Positions 1 through 6,787 of a stretch of DNA of 7,065 nucleotides are shown piece by piece. Position numbers and translations under genes: made by a program. Position 1 is the stretch's first letter, and each line of letters starts with the position of its first letter. Source of the DNA: Candidatus Hydrogenedentota bacterium (GTDB lineage: Bacteria > Hydrogenedentota > Hydrogenedentia > Hydrogenedentales > SCBR16-9); contig SKJD01000384.1 of assembly GCA_007116095.1 (NCBI GenBank), positions 1-7,065 of the forward strand, in the 5' to 3' direction. The notes under the pieces were generated by a model. The model did no database searches. It was given only the letters and a program-made list of their open reading frames with translations, and was not told the origin of the DNA.

Positions 1-1
1 C

Positions 2-106
2 AACAAGGAAGATAGAAGCATTGCCGACGCCATCACTGCCAATTGGTTCCGTTATTTACGCGATAAAGGCCCGGAAATGCTGGGGGAAATCTCTGCTGAA
101 GAATAG
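2..106 (+). CDS. C-terminal fragment of an unidentified protein
   Basis: The window opens inside a plus-strand reading frame that gives 34 residues and a TAG stop at 104-106. The visible tail contains IADAITANWFRYLRDKG and ends in GEISAEE. Its composition (charged, helix-forming, no low complexity) looks like real protein, and a transcription-terminator-like hairpin follows 45 bases after the stop, which supports a true gene end. I do not recognise the family. A helix of the form IAxAIxxxxxRYL also occurs near the end of some cell-wall amidases, but the match is far too short to use. The gene is transcribed toward the DUF1501 gene, so the two converge. Confidence 0.55.
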   Translation, partial: NKEDRSIADAITANWFRYLRDKGPEMLGEISAEE

Positions 107-150
107 CGGATCGCTTTGTAGTAATTTCCGTGAAGAGTACAGAATGAAAT

Positions 151-179
151 CTGGGGTGGACCGTAGCGGCCCACCCCAG
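151..179. terminator. Bidirectional hairpin between convergent genes
   Basis: CTGGGGTGG at 151-159 pairs perfectly with CCACCCCAG at 171-179. Inside it, CCG (161-163) pairs with CGG (167-169) around a TAG loop, leaving one A/C mismatch. The T-run is weak on both sides: ATTGCTTT on the plus strand and ATTTCATT when read on the minus strand. It lies between the end of the partial plus-strand gene and the end of the minus-strand DUF1501 gene, where a shared terminator is expected. Confidence 0.75.
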
Positions 180-198
180 AATTGCTTTACACATCGGT

Positions 199-1653
199 TC
201 AGGCGAGTAAATCCATCACCGGACGGCCGTAGCCGTCTTTGGTGACGTAGAAGGGGCGCTGTTCGACTTCATAGCTGAGGTCGGCGGGGATGCCCAGGGC
301 GTGGTAGATTGTCGCGTGCAGATCGCTGATCATGATCGGGTCGCCAATGATGCGGCAAGGCCGCTCATCCTGGGTGACGCCGTGGACATGGCCTTTTTTG
401 GCGCCGCCACCGAAGAGGAGTACACAGCCCGCATCGGTGAAATGACGGTGCATGCCATAGTGTTCGATGCTGGTCAGACGATCCGGCACTTCAACCTGAT
501 CGCGGACTGCCTGGCCGGGGCGTCCTTCCATGAGCATGTCGCGACTGAACTCGCTGGCCAGCACGATGAGGGTGCGGTCGAGTAGGCCGCGCGCTTCCAG
601 GTCTTTCACCAACTGCGCAATGGGCTGGTCGATGGTTTTCTTCATGCCGACCAGGCGCTCGTGGCCGTTTTCATGGGTGTCCCAGTACTCGAAGGGAATG
701 TACTCGGTGGTAACCTCAATAAATCGGGCCCCGGCCTCGGTAAGACGACGCGCCAGGAGGCAGCCGAGTCCGAAACGACCGGTGTTGTAGGTGTCGTAGA
801 CTTCCTTCGGTTCCTGTGACAGATCAAAGGCCTGCGCGGCCGGCGAGTTCAGGAGTTGGTGGGCGTTGTCCATGGAGCGCAGCAGGGATTCCTGCTGATA
901 GTCGCTGCCGAATTCCCCCAGGGGGCTCTGCTTGACCAGTTCACGAAAATGTTTTTCCCGGTTGACGAAGCGGCCAGGCGTCATGCCCGCTGGCGGCTGT
1001 ACGGTGGACATGGCGTCTTCGGGATTGGGCACGAAGAAGGGCGCATGTTCACTGCCGAGAAAGCCGGCGGTGTGGAAGGCCTTCAGTTCCTCACCTTCGC
1101 CGACGTCAAAGCGCTGACCGATGTCCACAAAAGCGGGCATGTCAGGATGCCGTTTACCCAGGGTGCGTGCGATAACAGCGCCGATATGCGGTGCGGCGAC
1201 TGTCAGCGGGGGCGCATAGCCGGTGTGCCACTGGTACTGGTGGCGAGAATGCAGAATGAAGCCGAGATCGTCGGCGCGGTAGTTTCGCACGAGAGTGCCG
1301 CGATCCATTACCGAGGCAATGTTCTTCAGGCCCTCGGAAAAGCGGCAGCCGTCGATGGCCGTCGGGATACTCGGGAAGGTGCTCAGCACCTTGTCCGGTG
1401 ACATGCCCGGCTCGAAAGGTTCGTAATGCTTCGGGTCGAAAGTTTCCGTGTGCGCCATCCCCCCGCCCATCCACAGCAGGATGACCGTGTCCGCGCTGGG
1501 CGTGATGTTTTGCGGGGCGCGATCCAGGGGCTGCTGTGCTTCTGCCTGGCCCCAACGTTGGATGGGTTCGCTGGCGGCCATGGCCGCGAGGGTGGCGGCG
1601 CTGGTGTACTTGAGAAAGTCACGTCGTGAATAATGAGAGCTGCGATTGCGCAT
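199..1653 (-). CDS. Tat-exported DUF1501 family protein
   Basis: 484 residues. I chose the ATG at 1653 because AAGGA lies 8 bases upstream and because it places the twin-arginine motif SRRDFLK at residues 9-15, followed by a short hydrophobic Ala-rich stretch; a longer frame to 1710 adds residues that do not look like a leader. The body has the DUF1501 signatures: VILLWMGGGMAHTETFDPK (57-75), LLARRLTEAGARFIEV (299-314), WDTHENGH (324-331), DLEARGLLDRTLIVLASEFSR (351-371) and, near the end, LLFGGGAKKGHVHGVT (412-427) and SDLHATIYHALGIP (443-456). The family is related in fold to alkaline phosphatases and sulfatases, but its reaction is not established. It should fold in the cytoplasm and cross by Tat. 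It lies 137 bases downstream of the PSD1 gene on the same strand, the order commonly seen for this pair, and ends before a shared hairpin. Confidence 0.93.
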   Translation of the reverse strand: MRNRSSHYSRRDFLKYTSAATLAAMAASEPIQRWGQAEAQQPLDRAPQNITPSADTVILLWMGGGMAHTETFDPKHYEPFEPGMSPDKVLSTFPSIPTAIDGCRFSEGLKNIASVMDRGTLVRNYRADDLGFILHSRHQYQWHTGYAPPLTVAAPHIGAVIARTLGKRHPDMPAFVDIGQRFDVGEGEELKAFHTAGFLGSEHAPFFVPNPEDAMSTVQPPAGMTPGRFVNREKHFRELVKQSPLGEFGSDYQQESLLRSMDNAHQLLNSPAAQAFDLSQEPKEVYDTYNTGRFGLGCLLARRLTEAGARFIEVTTEYIPFEYWDTHENGHERLVGMKKTIDQPIAQLVKDLEARGLLDRTLIVLASEFSRDMLMEGRPGQAVRDQVEVPDRLTSIEHYGMHRHFTDAGCVLLFGGGAKKGHVHGVTQDERPCRIIGDPIMISDLHATIYHALGIPADLSYEVEQRPFYVTKDGYGRPVMDLLA

Positions 1654-1790
1654 TGTTGAATTCCTTGCTGTTCCGGTGGGGCCGCTTTGGCCCGCGCCCG
1701 GCGCCAACACTGTGGCGCTCTACTTTCTGAACATAGTCTAATAACCAGTGATTCCTGGGCTTTACAGCCGGCATTGAAACACCGCGATTC

Positions 1791-3767
1791 TCAGTACAGG
1801 TATTGAAACTCCGGCAACATGGACAACACCCAGAGCAGGTCGGCAAGCCCATCGCGGTCGACTTCGGTCGCATCCGCACCTTCGCTGTCCACATCGGCAG
1901 CGTCTTCCTCGCCGTTGATCAGGGCCATGGCCAGCCGTTCTTCCGTTTCCGTAGGCGCACGTCCCAGGCCATGGGCATAGATATGCGTCACTACGTCGCC
2001 ATTGCTATTCAATTCAGCCGCAAGGGCGCCTTCCGCCAGGCTTTCCACGCCACGCTCCAGGAGCTGGGCAAAGGTTTCGCCGTTGGTTAGCTCCAGCGCC
2101 TGCAGGGTCGTCGGGTCTTTTTCTCGCCGAAGGGTCACCTGATCGCGGGCGGGTCGACCCAATGCCGTCATGAGCGGGTTGTTCACGGTTCGCCAGGTCC
2201 GTACCATATCCGCATAGGCCTCCTGCTGATGCGGTGGGTGGTATCGCGGCTCCTCGCCCCAGGCCCCGGTAATTACCGACATGGTGTCGATAAACTGCTC
2301 GGCGGAAAGCCTTCGGGGCAACGGCCCACGGAAGACGTAGGGCTCCTCGGCGTCATAAAGCCGGTCCACCGGCAGTTGGTAGGCTTCTGAGCTCAGGATT
2401 TGGCCGATGGTGTGGCGGATGTCATAGCCGTGGTCCACAAAGTCGATGGCCAGCCAGTCCAGCAGATCGCTGTGCCAGGGGTCTGCGTCGAGATCGTCCA
2501 GGGGCTCCACCAGTGCGCGCCCCATGAAGACCGAGAAGAGGCGGTTTACCATTGTACGGGCGAAGCGACCGTTTTCTGGGTCGGTCACCAACCGGGCCAG
2601 TTGCATCTGGCGGCCTTGTCGGCTCAGGTTGGGATCGATTTCACCCAGATTCGGGAAAAGGAAGGACGGCGTGGAGGTCTGACCCGTCGGCGAATCGCAG
2701 CGGATGAGTTCCAGCGTTTCTTCGGAGAAGATGCTGGCCATGCCGTAGGCTTCTTCCAGGGTCCATTGGTTGGTGAAGCTGTCGTGGCACGACGCGCATT
2801 TCATGTTGACCCCAAGGAAAACCTGGGAGACATTCTGCGCCGCCTGCATGTGTGGCAGTTGGCTGGCGTTGGTCGCGCCGCGCCATACGATGCCCTTCAC
2901 AAAACCTTCGCTCCCGGTCGTGGGCACGATGAGCTGGGTCACGAATTGGTCATACGGCAGGTTGTGGTAAAGCGCATTGTACAGCCAGTTGGTGATGTGC
3001 ATGCGCCCGCCGTCGATATAACCGACGCCCTGGAAGTCATTGCGCAGGGCGTCGTTCCAGAAGGTCATCCAGTGCTCGGCATAGCCCTGGTTGTCCTGAA
3101 GCAGGCTCTGCACCAATCGTGCGCGCTTCTCCGGGTGATCGTCTGCCTCAAACTGTTCTAATATCTCCGGGCTCGGCGGGAGTCCGATGATGTCGTAATG
3201 GACCCGGCGCGCAAAGGCGCGGTCGGAGACGGGTTCCGGCGGCTCGATGCCGTGCTCCTCATAATACGGTGCCATCAGGCGATCGATTGGATGACCATCG
3301 CCTTCGGGCAATTCGGGCCTCCGTGGCTCCAGCAGTGAATCGGCGAATTCGACTGCGTCCACCTCCAGGGTCCAGGGGAGGTCCTGATCGATCCAGGCGC
3401 GCAGGGTGCTGATTTCCTCGTCGCTCAGTCCTGGGCCTGATGGAGGCATCTGGAGTCCGTCTTCGGTGCCCAGCAGGAGCTGGACCATATAGCTTTCAGC
3501 GCTGTTCCCGGGCAGCACTACATCGCCGATATCCGCGCCTGCCAGGATCGCCTCCCGGCTGTCCATGTTGAAGCCGGCGCGATCCCGGCCGCCACCATGG
3601 CACTGGTAACAATGCTCCGCGAGAATCGGGTGTACTTCATGGGCAAAGTCCACCGGACCTTCGAGGGCAGGCGGCATCTCACGGATTCCGCTCAGCGCCG
3701 CAGCCACCACGCCCATGCCCACACCCATGCCCAACAACAGCAGGAAGAGATAAGGCCTACGAAACAT
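1791..3767 (-). CDS. PSD1-type di-haem DUF1549/DUF1553 protein
   Basis: 658 residues. The ATG at 3767 is preferred: GGAG lies 10 bases upstream and the protein then begins MFRRPYLFLLLLGMGVGM, a signal peptide or membrane anchor. A TTG at 3863 or ATG at 3851 would put 28 to 32 polar residues before this segment and lacks a ribosome site. Domains: planctomycete cytochrome c domain about 37-135 with CYQCHG (C53, C56, H57) and a possible axial Met in MPPSG (M107); DUF1549 about 155-355 with GLPPSP (195-200) and a second haem motif CASCH (324-328); DUF1553 about 385-658 with NRLFSVFMGRALVEPLDDLD (408-427), YQLP (463-466), GRPARD (537-542) and TLQALELTNGETF (554-566). The family is extracytoplasmic and redox-like; its substrate is unknown. 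The DUF1501 gene follows, so a two-gene operon is likely. Acidic, Asp/Glu/Ala-rich residues 619-640 look like a flexible insert. Confidence 0.93.
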   Translation of the reverse strand: MFRRPYLFLLLLGMGVGMGVVAAALSGIREMPPALEGPVDFAHEVHPILAEHCYQCHGGGRDRAGFNMDSREAILAGADIGDVVLPGNSAESYMVQLLLGTEDGLQMPPSGPGLSDEEISTLRAWIDQDLPWTLEVDAVEFADSLLEPRRPELPEGDGHPIDRLMAPYYEEHGIEPPEPVSDRAFARRVHYDIIGLPPSPEILEQFEADDHPEKRARLVQSLLQDNQGYAEHWMTFWNDALRNDFQGVGYIDGGRMHITNWLYNALYHNLPYDQFVTQLIVPTTGSEGFVKGIVWRGATNASQLPHMQAAQNVSQVFLGVNMKCASCHDSFTNQWTLEEAYGMASIFSEETLELIRCDSPTGQTSTPSFLFPNLGEIDPNLSRQGRQMQLARLVTDPENGRFARTMVNRLFSVFMGRALVEPLDDLDADPWHSDLLDWLAIDFVDHGYDIRHTIGQILSSEAYQLPVDRLYDAEEPYVFRGPLPRRLSAEQFIDTMSVITGAWGEEPRYHPPHQQEAYADMVRTWRTVNNPLMTALGRPARDQVTLRREKDPTTLQALELTNGETFAQLLERGVESLAEGALAAELNSNGDVVTHIYAHGLGRAPTETEERLAMALINGEEDAADVDSEGADATEVDRDGLADLLWVLSMLPEFQYLY

Positions 3768-3887
3768 ACGAGTACATCTCCACGTTGTTGACGATTCCGG
3801 CCTGGGCTGGGCGTTCCCGGCCTGCAACCTGATGCCGTTATGAATCGTCATAATACTAATCAAGATATTGCAATTTAGGCATATACT

Positions 3888-3916
3888 ACGTTACACCATG
3901 CCGAAATCCCTGTCAA
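3888..3916 (-). promoter_or_regulatory. Candidate sigma70-like promoter for the PSD1/DUF1501 unit
   Basis: Read on the minus strand, a perfect -35 box TTGACA (3911-3916) is followed after exactly 17 bases by TAACGT (3888-3893), a partial -10 match. Transcription would start near 3880 and give a leader of roughly 110 bases before the ATG at 3767. The -10 box is only moderate, so this is a candidate and not a certainty. No other pair on this strand in the intergenic region looked as good. Confidence 0.45.
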
Positions 3917-3936
3917 GCCCCGATGTTGGACGAATT

Positions 3937-3942
3937 TATAAT
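3937..3942 (+). promoter_or_regulatory. Possible -10 box for the Cys-rich repeat gene
   Basis: The sequence is an exact TATAAT inside an AT-rich block, about 135 bases upstream of the ATG at 4077. The region 16-18 bases before it (around 3913-3920) does not resemble TTGACA, so either the promoter depends on an activator or this box is not used. An alternative start closer to the gene was not found. Confidence 0.25.
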
Positions 3943-4060
3943 TTACAAATACCGATTCGGAATGACATGATTTGGGTGGGTGTTTTGAATGCACACATAG
4001 GGTGTAGCTGGCGCTGCACTGAATTACCTGTCCCTGCGTACCACGTGGTGGCAAACACAC

Positions 4061-4067
4061 AAGGAGG
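4061..4067 (+). promoter_or_regulatory. Strong Shine-Dalgarno site
   Basis: AAGGAGG lies 9 bases before the ATG at 4077 and fixes the start of the Cys-rich repeat gene. It is the strongest ribosome site in the window, which suggests this protein is made in quantity. Confidence 0.85.
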
Positions 4068-4076
4068 AATCCACAG

Positions 4077-4718
4077 ATGAAATTCGCACATTGGGGAGTA
4101 TTTACATTGGCGGCCATGGCGGCAGCAGGATTGCTGTTCGGTGGCGTGGCCCAGGCGGAAGAGCACCAGGGCGATCCGTTTCCGTTGAAGAACTGCCCGG
4201 TCATGGACAGTGGGCTCGACAGCATGGGTGGGCCAGTGAAGTTGGTGCATGAGGGCCGGGAAATCCGCTTCTGCTGTCAGGGCTGCATTGGCCGCTTTGA
4301 AGACAATGCCGAGGCCTTCCTGGAAGAGGTGGACGCAGCCATCGTGGATAGCCAGTTGGCTGTGTACCCGATGGAAAACTGCATCGTCGCCGATCGGCCG
4401 CTCGGGGACAGCCCCGTGAATGTGGTCGTCAACAACCGCCTTTTCCGCACCTGCTGCGCGGGTTGCGCCGCGGGCATCCAGGATGACGCGGAGGGATACT
4501 TTGAAAAGCTGGATGCCGCGGTGAAAGAAGCCCAGGCCGACAGCTATGCGCTCGAGACCTGCCCGGTATCCGGCCAGGAACTGGGAAGCATGGGCGACCC
4601 GGTCGAGCTGGTTATCGCCAACCGCCTGGTGAAGCTTTGCTGCGCCGGCTGTGAAGCCGGTGTGGAAGAGAATCCTGCCGATATTATTGAGCAGGTAGAC
4701 GAATCCCGCCAGGGCTAA
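4077..4718 (+). CDS. Exported protein with three tandem TRASH/YHS-like Cys modules
   Basis: 213 residues. The start is fixed by AAGGAGG. Residues 1-27 form a Sec signal peptide with a likely cut after AQA (A27). The mature protein is nearly all repeats: modules at about 34-89, 96-149 and 156-209, each starting with a C-P-V-like motif (C40, C102, C162) and carrying a later C-C-x-x-C (C66/C67/C70, C126/C127/C130, C188/C189/C192), then an acidic helix ending near VDAA or similar. The motif pattern, with LGSMG and PVxLV between the cysteines, resembles the TRASH and YHS metal-binding families, where such cysteines bind soft metals. I infer an extracytoplasmic metal-binding role (Cu, Zn or similar); the metal is not readable from sequence. 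The middle module is the most divergent (CIV for CPV, LGDSP for LGSMG) but keeps all four cysteines. The gene appears to be monocistronic, divergent from the PSD1 gene, with its own terminator. Confidence 0.9.
   Translation: MKFAHWGVFTLAAMAAAGLLFGGVAQAEEHQGDPFPLKNCPVMDSGLDSMGGPVKLVHEGREIRFCCQGCIGRFEDNAEAFLEEVDAAIVDSQLAVYPMENCIVADRPLGDSPVNVVVNNRLFRTCCAGCAAGIQDDAEGYFEKLDAAVKEAQADSYALETCPVSGQELGSMGDPVELVIANRLVKLCCAGCEAGVEENPADIIEQVDESRQG
4176..4703 (+). repeat. Three-fold internal protein repeat, period 60-62 residues
   Basis: The three modules occupy 4176-4343, 4362-4523 and 4542-4703. The first cysteines are 62 and 60 residues apart, and the C-C-x-x-C motifs 60 and 62 apart. The repeats are clear in protein (GGPVKLV / SPVNVVV / GDPVELV; FCCQGC / TCCAGC / LCCAGC) but have diverged in DNA, so the triplication is old and not a recent slippage event. 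Confidence 0.88.
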
Positions 4719-4737
4719 GTTCAATCACATAATGTAT

Positions 4738-4800
4738 AAATCGTGGACGGAGGTTGGGGTGATTCACCCGCGCCTCACCGTCCACGATTTTTTTATTCTT
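4738..4800 (+). terminator. Strong rho-independent terminator
   Basis: A 13-base arm at 4738-4750 (AAATCGTGGACGG) pairs perfectly with 4778-4790, and an inner stem GGGTG/CACCC closes over an ATT loop. The T-run TTTTTTTATTCTT begins in the last bases of the arm. It ends the Cys-rich repeat gene. Read the other way, the hairpin is followed by ATTTATACATT, so it may also help stop the convergent nucleoside hydrolase transcript that ends at 4849. Confidence 0.92.
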
Positions 4801-4813
4801 ACCCATCGGGTAA
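4799..4813. repeat. Small inverted repeat beside the terminator
   Basis: TTACCC (4799-4804) and GGGTAA (4808-4813) form a perfect 6-base stem with a 3-base loop. It sits between the terminator T-run and the end of the convergent gene. There is no T-run after it on either strand, so its role is unclear. Confidence 0.4.
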
Positions 4814-4848
4814 AGTTCGGAAAATAATGGTTACCACGGTGTGTTATA

Positions 4849-6711
4849 TTAACGACCGACCTCGGGCGGCCTGACCATTAATTCTTCAAAGCTTGCAATG
4901 ACTTCTGCTTCCGTCACCCCGTCCGCCAGGGCGGAAATGTAGCGATGCCTGGGGTCATCCGGCGATTCCCGCCATTCATGGGTCCCATTGGGGAAGATGT
5001 GGTTGTGGCCTTCGCTCACAAGTTCCCAGAAGGGATGATCCGTGCCGCGCACCGCGACATAGACCGCAATCTGATCGGCGCTGTGGCGATCTTCGCACAC
5101 GCCATTAAAGTACAGCTCATAAGCGCGTCGGGCCGGATTGTTTTCCGGGGTATCACAGAGAATTTCTCCGGTCGCCAGGGACCAGGCAAAATCCCCACCG
5201 CCGGTAAACGTAATCTGTGTGGGCCAACGGTTGACCGCTTCGACCGTAGCCTCGGGATCGGGCTTGAAATTGCCCCAAACACCCGGGTCCCGGTCGGCGG
5301 GATAGCGGCTGCCCATGCAGACCCATTCCCGAACCTTCTGTTTCACCAGTTCTTCGCCGGACAAAGGCGCGTGTTCACACGGGCCTGAATCCAGCAGGTG
5401 GCGCATGTTTGTGATATAGCCTACGGTAGCGATCACCACGCTATTGTCGGGCTGTTCAGAGAGCACACGCCGGTATACTTCGACCGCGTCGGGCGCTTCC
5501 GTGTTGTAGAGGAAAGGCGGATCAAACTCTTCGACAAGCTGGCGCGCAAAACGGGAACCACGACGTGGATCGGCGCCTTCGCCGATCAAGGGACTTCCAA
5601 TGGGGAGATCGGTGCGGCCATACCACGCATTGATCGCTTGGGCGGCGCCCACGGACCAGGGATACTTCGTCGATACCACTGTTGCTAGGATTTCAGCCTC
5701 GCCCAGGTCGGCCAAAGCATGCAATAGAGCCAGAGCGCCGGCGTCGTCGCAATCGGTGTCCATGTCGGTATCAAAGATTATTCGCACGGCGTCATTGACG
5801 ACAAGATCAATGGGCGCGCCGGCCGGGGCGCGTTGGGCGCTGACATGTATAACACGACCTTTGGGATCAAGCACCTGCAATTCCCCGATTGTAAAACCGG
5901 CCGCTTGAAGTGCGTTTTCGGCTTCTTCCAGGGAAAGTCCTTTGATGTCGGGTACCTGCACGCCCCAGAAGGGCGTATCCAGTGCAACCCAGGAGGCGCC
6001 CTGTATTTCCCCATGGTTCTCCAGTCCGGAGCTATCGTGGGCTACCCGGCCTTCGCCTTCGTCAAGCTTCCAGTGCAGCACCAGGCCCTCGGTTATTTCT
6101 TCGGTGCGTTGCAGGACATGCTGAATTTCCGCTTGGGACAAGGCGCGGTTGTACACGCGAATATCGCTCAGCAAACCATCGTGAAAGCGCCGATCCGAAC
6201 TGGCTCCTTCTTTATGCGCGCCTGCCAGCAACGGAAAAGTATTGCTGTTTAACACGCCGTGCGCTTCATTGTGTTCGAGCAGCAACGCACCGTTGGCGTA
6301 AAGCCTTGCCGTATTGTCGGCGTTACTGAAGGTGGCCGCCAGATGCACCCACTCGAAAAACGGCATCTCCCACGGGGCGGAATTGCCTTCGTAATCTTCT
6401 TCCAGCCCCCGCAATGACAGGCGCAGAGCATCCCCGGTGCGCTCGCGACGCAGCATCCAGCTATCATCGCCCTTGCCAAAAAATTGCTGGAAGGAGCTTA
6501 TCCAGGAACGAACATACACCCAAGCGGAGACGGTGATTTCTTCCGTGAGATCAATAGTTGCATTGTGTTCCAATTGAACAAAATTCTCAACGCCATCGAA
6601 ACTGAGTACCGGGTAGCTTTCCGCCTCTAGATTCGGAGCTATGGCCGCCAAAAGAGTTAATGCGAGCATACACACCAAGCCATTAAGCTTAGGTAGTGAG
6701 TATTGTTTCAT
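4849..6711 (-). CDS. Secreted LamG-PASTA-nucleoside hydrolase fusion
   Basis: 620 residues. The ATG at 6711 has AGGA 6 bases upstream and begins a typical signal peptide (1-30, likely cut after LEA); an upstream in-frame start at 6735 would add eight residues in front of it. Domains: LamG/jelly-roll about 34-203 (FDGVENFVQL, VSAWVYVRSW, GLLSDIRVYNRALSQAEI); a detached LamG-like segment 209-241 (GLVLHWKLDEGEG, DSSGLENHG); one PASTA domain about 251-307 (VPDIKGLSLEEAENALQAAG); and a nucleoside hydrolase domain from about 309 with the calcium/ribose-binding cluster IIFDTDMDTDCDDAGALALL (311-330) and a late DQIAV (D546) where the family has its second Asp. By family, it would hydrolyse the N-glycosidic bond of nucleosides or related compounds; LamG suggests binding to polysaccharide or other surface ligand, PASTA to peptidoglycan. 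It follows a paralogous gene by 76 bases on the same strand. Confidence 0.9.
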   Translation of the reverse strand: MKQYSLPKLNGLVCMLALTLLAAIAPNLEAESYPVLSFDGVENFVQLEHNATIDLTEEITVSAWVYVRSWISSFQQFFGKGDDSWMLRRERTGDALRLSLRGLEEDYEGNSAPWEMPFFEWVHLAATFSNADNTARLYANGALLLEHNEAHGVLNSNTFPLLAGAHKEGASSDRRFHDGLLSDIRVYNRALSQAEIQHVLQRTEEITEGLVLHWKLDEGEGRVAHDSSGLENHGEIQGASWVALDTPFWGVQVPDIKGLSLEEAENALQAAGFTIGELQVLDPKGRVIHVSAQRAPAGAPIDLVVNDAVRIIFDTDMDTDCDDAGALALLHALADLGEAEILATVVSTKYPWSVGAAQAINAWYGRTDLPIGSPLIGEGADPRRGSRFARQLVEEFDPPFLYNTEAPDAVEVYRRVLSEQPDNSVVIATVGYITNMRHLLDSGPCEHAPLSGEELVKQKVREWVCMGSRYPADRDPGVWGNFKPDPEATVEAVNRWPTQITFTGGGDFAWSLATGEILCDTPENNPARRAYELYFNGVCEDRHSADQIAVYVAVRGTDHPFWELVSEGHNHIFPNGTHEWRESPDDPRHRYISALADGVTEAEVIASFEELMVRPPEVGR

Positions 6712-6787
6712 GTTATTTCCTAGCAGTGCTGTCAAGCGAGCAAATAAGACACCTGTGACATAAGTTGTTGCTTGTGAAAATAATTTT
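6712..6787 (-). other. Short spacer between the two hydrolase paralogs
   Basis: 76 bases separate the stop of the partial gene from the ATG at 6711. It holds the ribosome site (AGGA before the ATG) and is AT-rich, but I see no hairpin with a T-run and no promoter with acceptable spacing, so read-through from the upstream gene is the simplest reading. Confidence 0.5.

Larger units (their letters stand above)
3768..4076. other. Divergent intergenic region
   Basis: This 309-base stretch separates the leftward PSD1 gene from the rightward Cys-rich repeat gene and must hold both promoters. It contains the leftward promoter candidate at 3888-3916; an AT-rich block with a TATAAT (3937-3942) that could serve the rightward gene although I see no good -35 box at 16-18 bases; an imperfectly centred 9-base palindrome CCGATTCGG (3952-3960); and a perfect 10-base palindrome ACCACGTGGT (4040-4049). 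CCGGCCTG occurs twice 20 bases apart (3797-3804 and 3817-3824) in the PSD1 leader. I see no credible small gene. Confidence 0.6.

Noticed and set aside
856..1401. 181-codon open frame on the plus strand
   Set aside because: It is antisense to the DUF1501 gene and shows no family motif; long shadow frames are common in GC-rich coding DNA.
1654..1790. Possible small gene or terminator between the PSD1 and DUF1501 genes
   Set aside because: The 137-base gap has only a 4-base stem (around 1759-1770) without a T-run and no frame with a ribosome site, so read-through as one operon is more likely.
2400..3161. 253-codon open frame on the plus strand
   Set aside because: It lies wholly antisense to the PSD1 gene, whose domains are recognisable across the same stretch; the plus-strand translation has no recognisable motif and no good ribosome site.
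3768..3863. N-terminal extension of the PSD1 protein from a TTG at 3863
   Set aside because: It would place 32 polar residues before the signal segment and has no ribosome site; the ATG at 3767 has one.
3936..4724. 262-codon open frame on the minus strand
   Set aside because: It is antisense to the Cys-rich repeat gene, which has a signal peptide, a strong ribosome site, three internal repeats and a terminator. The shadow frame also runs through the promoter region.
6654..6711. Lipoprotein signal in the hydrolase leader (Cys at residue 14)
   Set aside because: The residues before the Cys (GLV) do not fit a lipobox and the Cys is at the start of the hydrophobic core; an ordinary Sec cut after LEA (residue 30) fits better.
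6731..6736. TTGACA on the minus strand just before the LamG-PASTA-hydrolase gene
   Set aside because: The matching -10 position would overlap the start codon at 6711 and shows no TATAAT-like sequence, so it cannot be a normal promoter for this gene.
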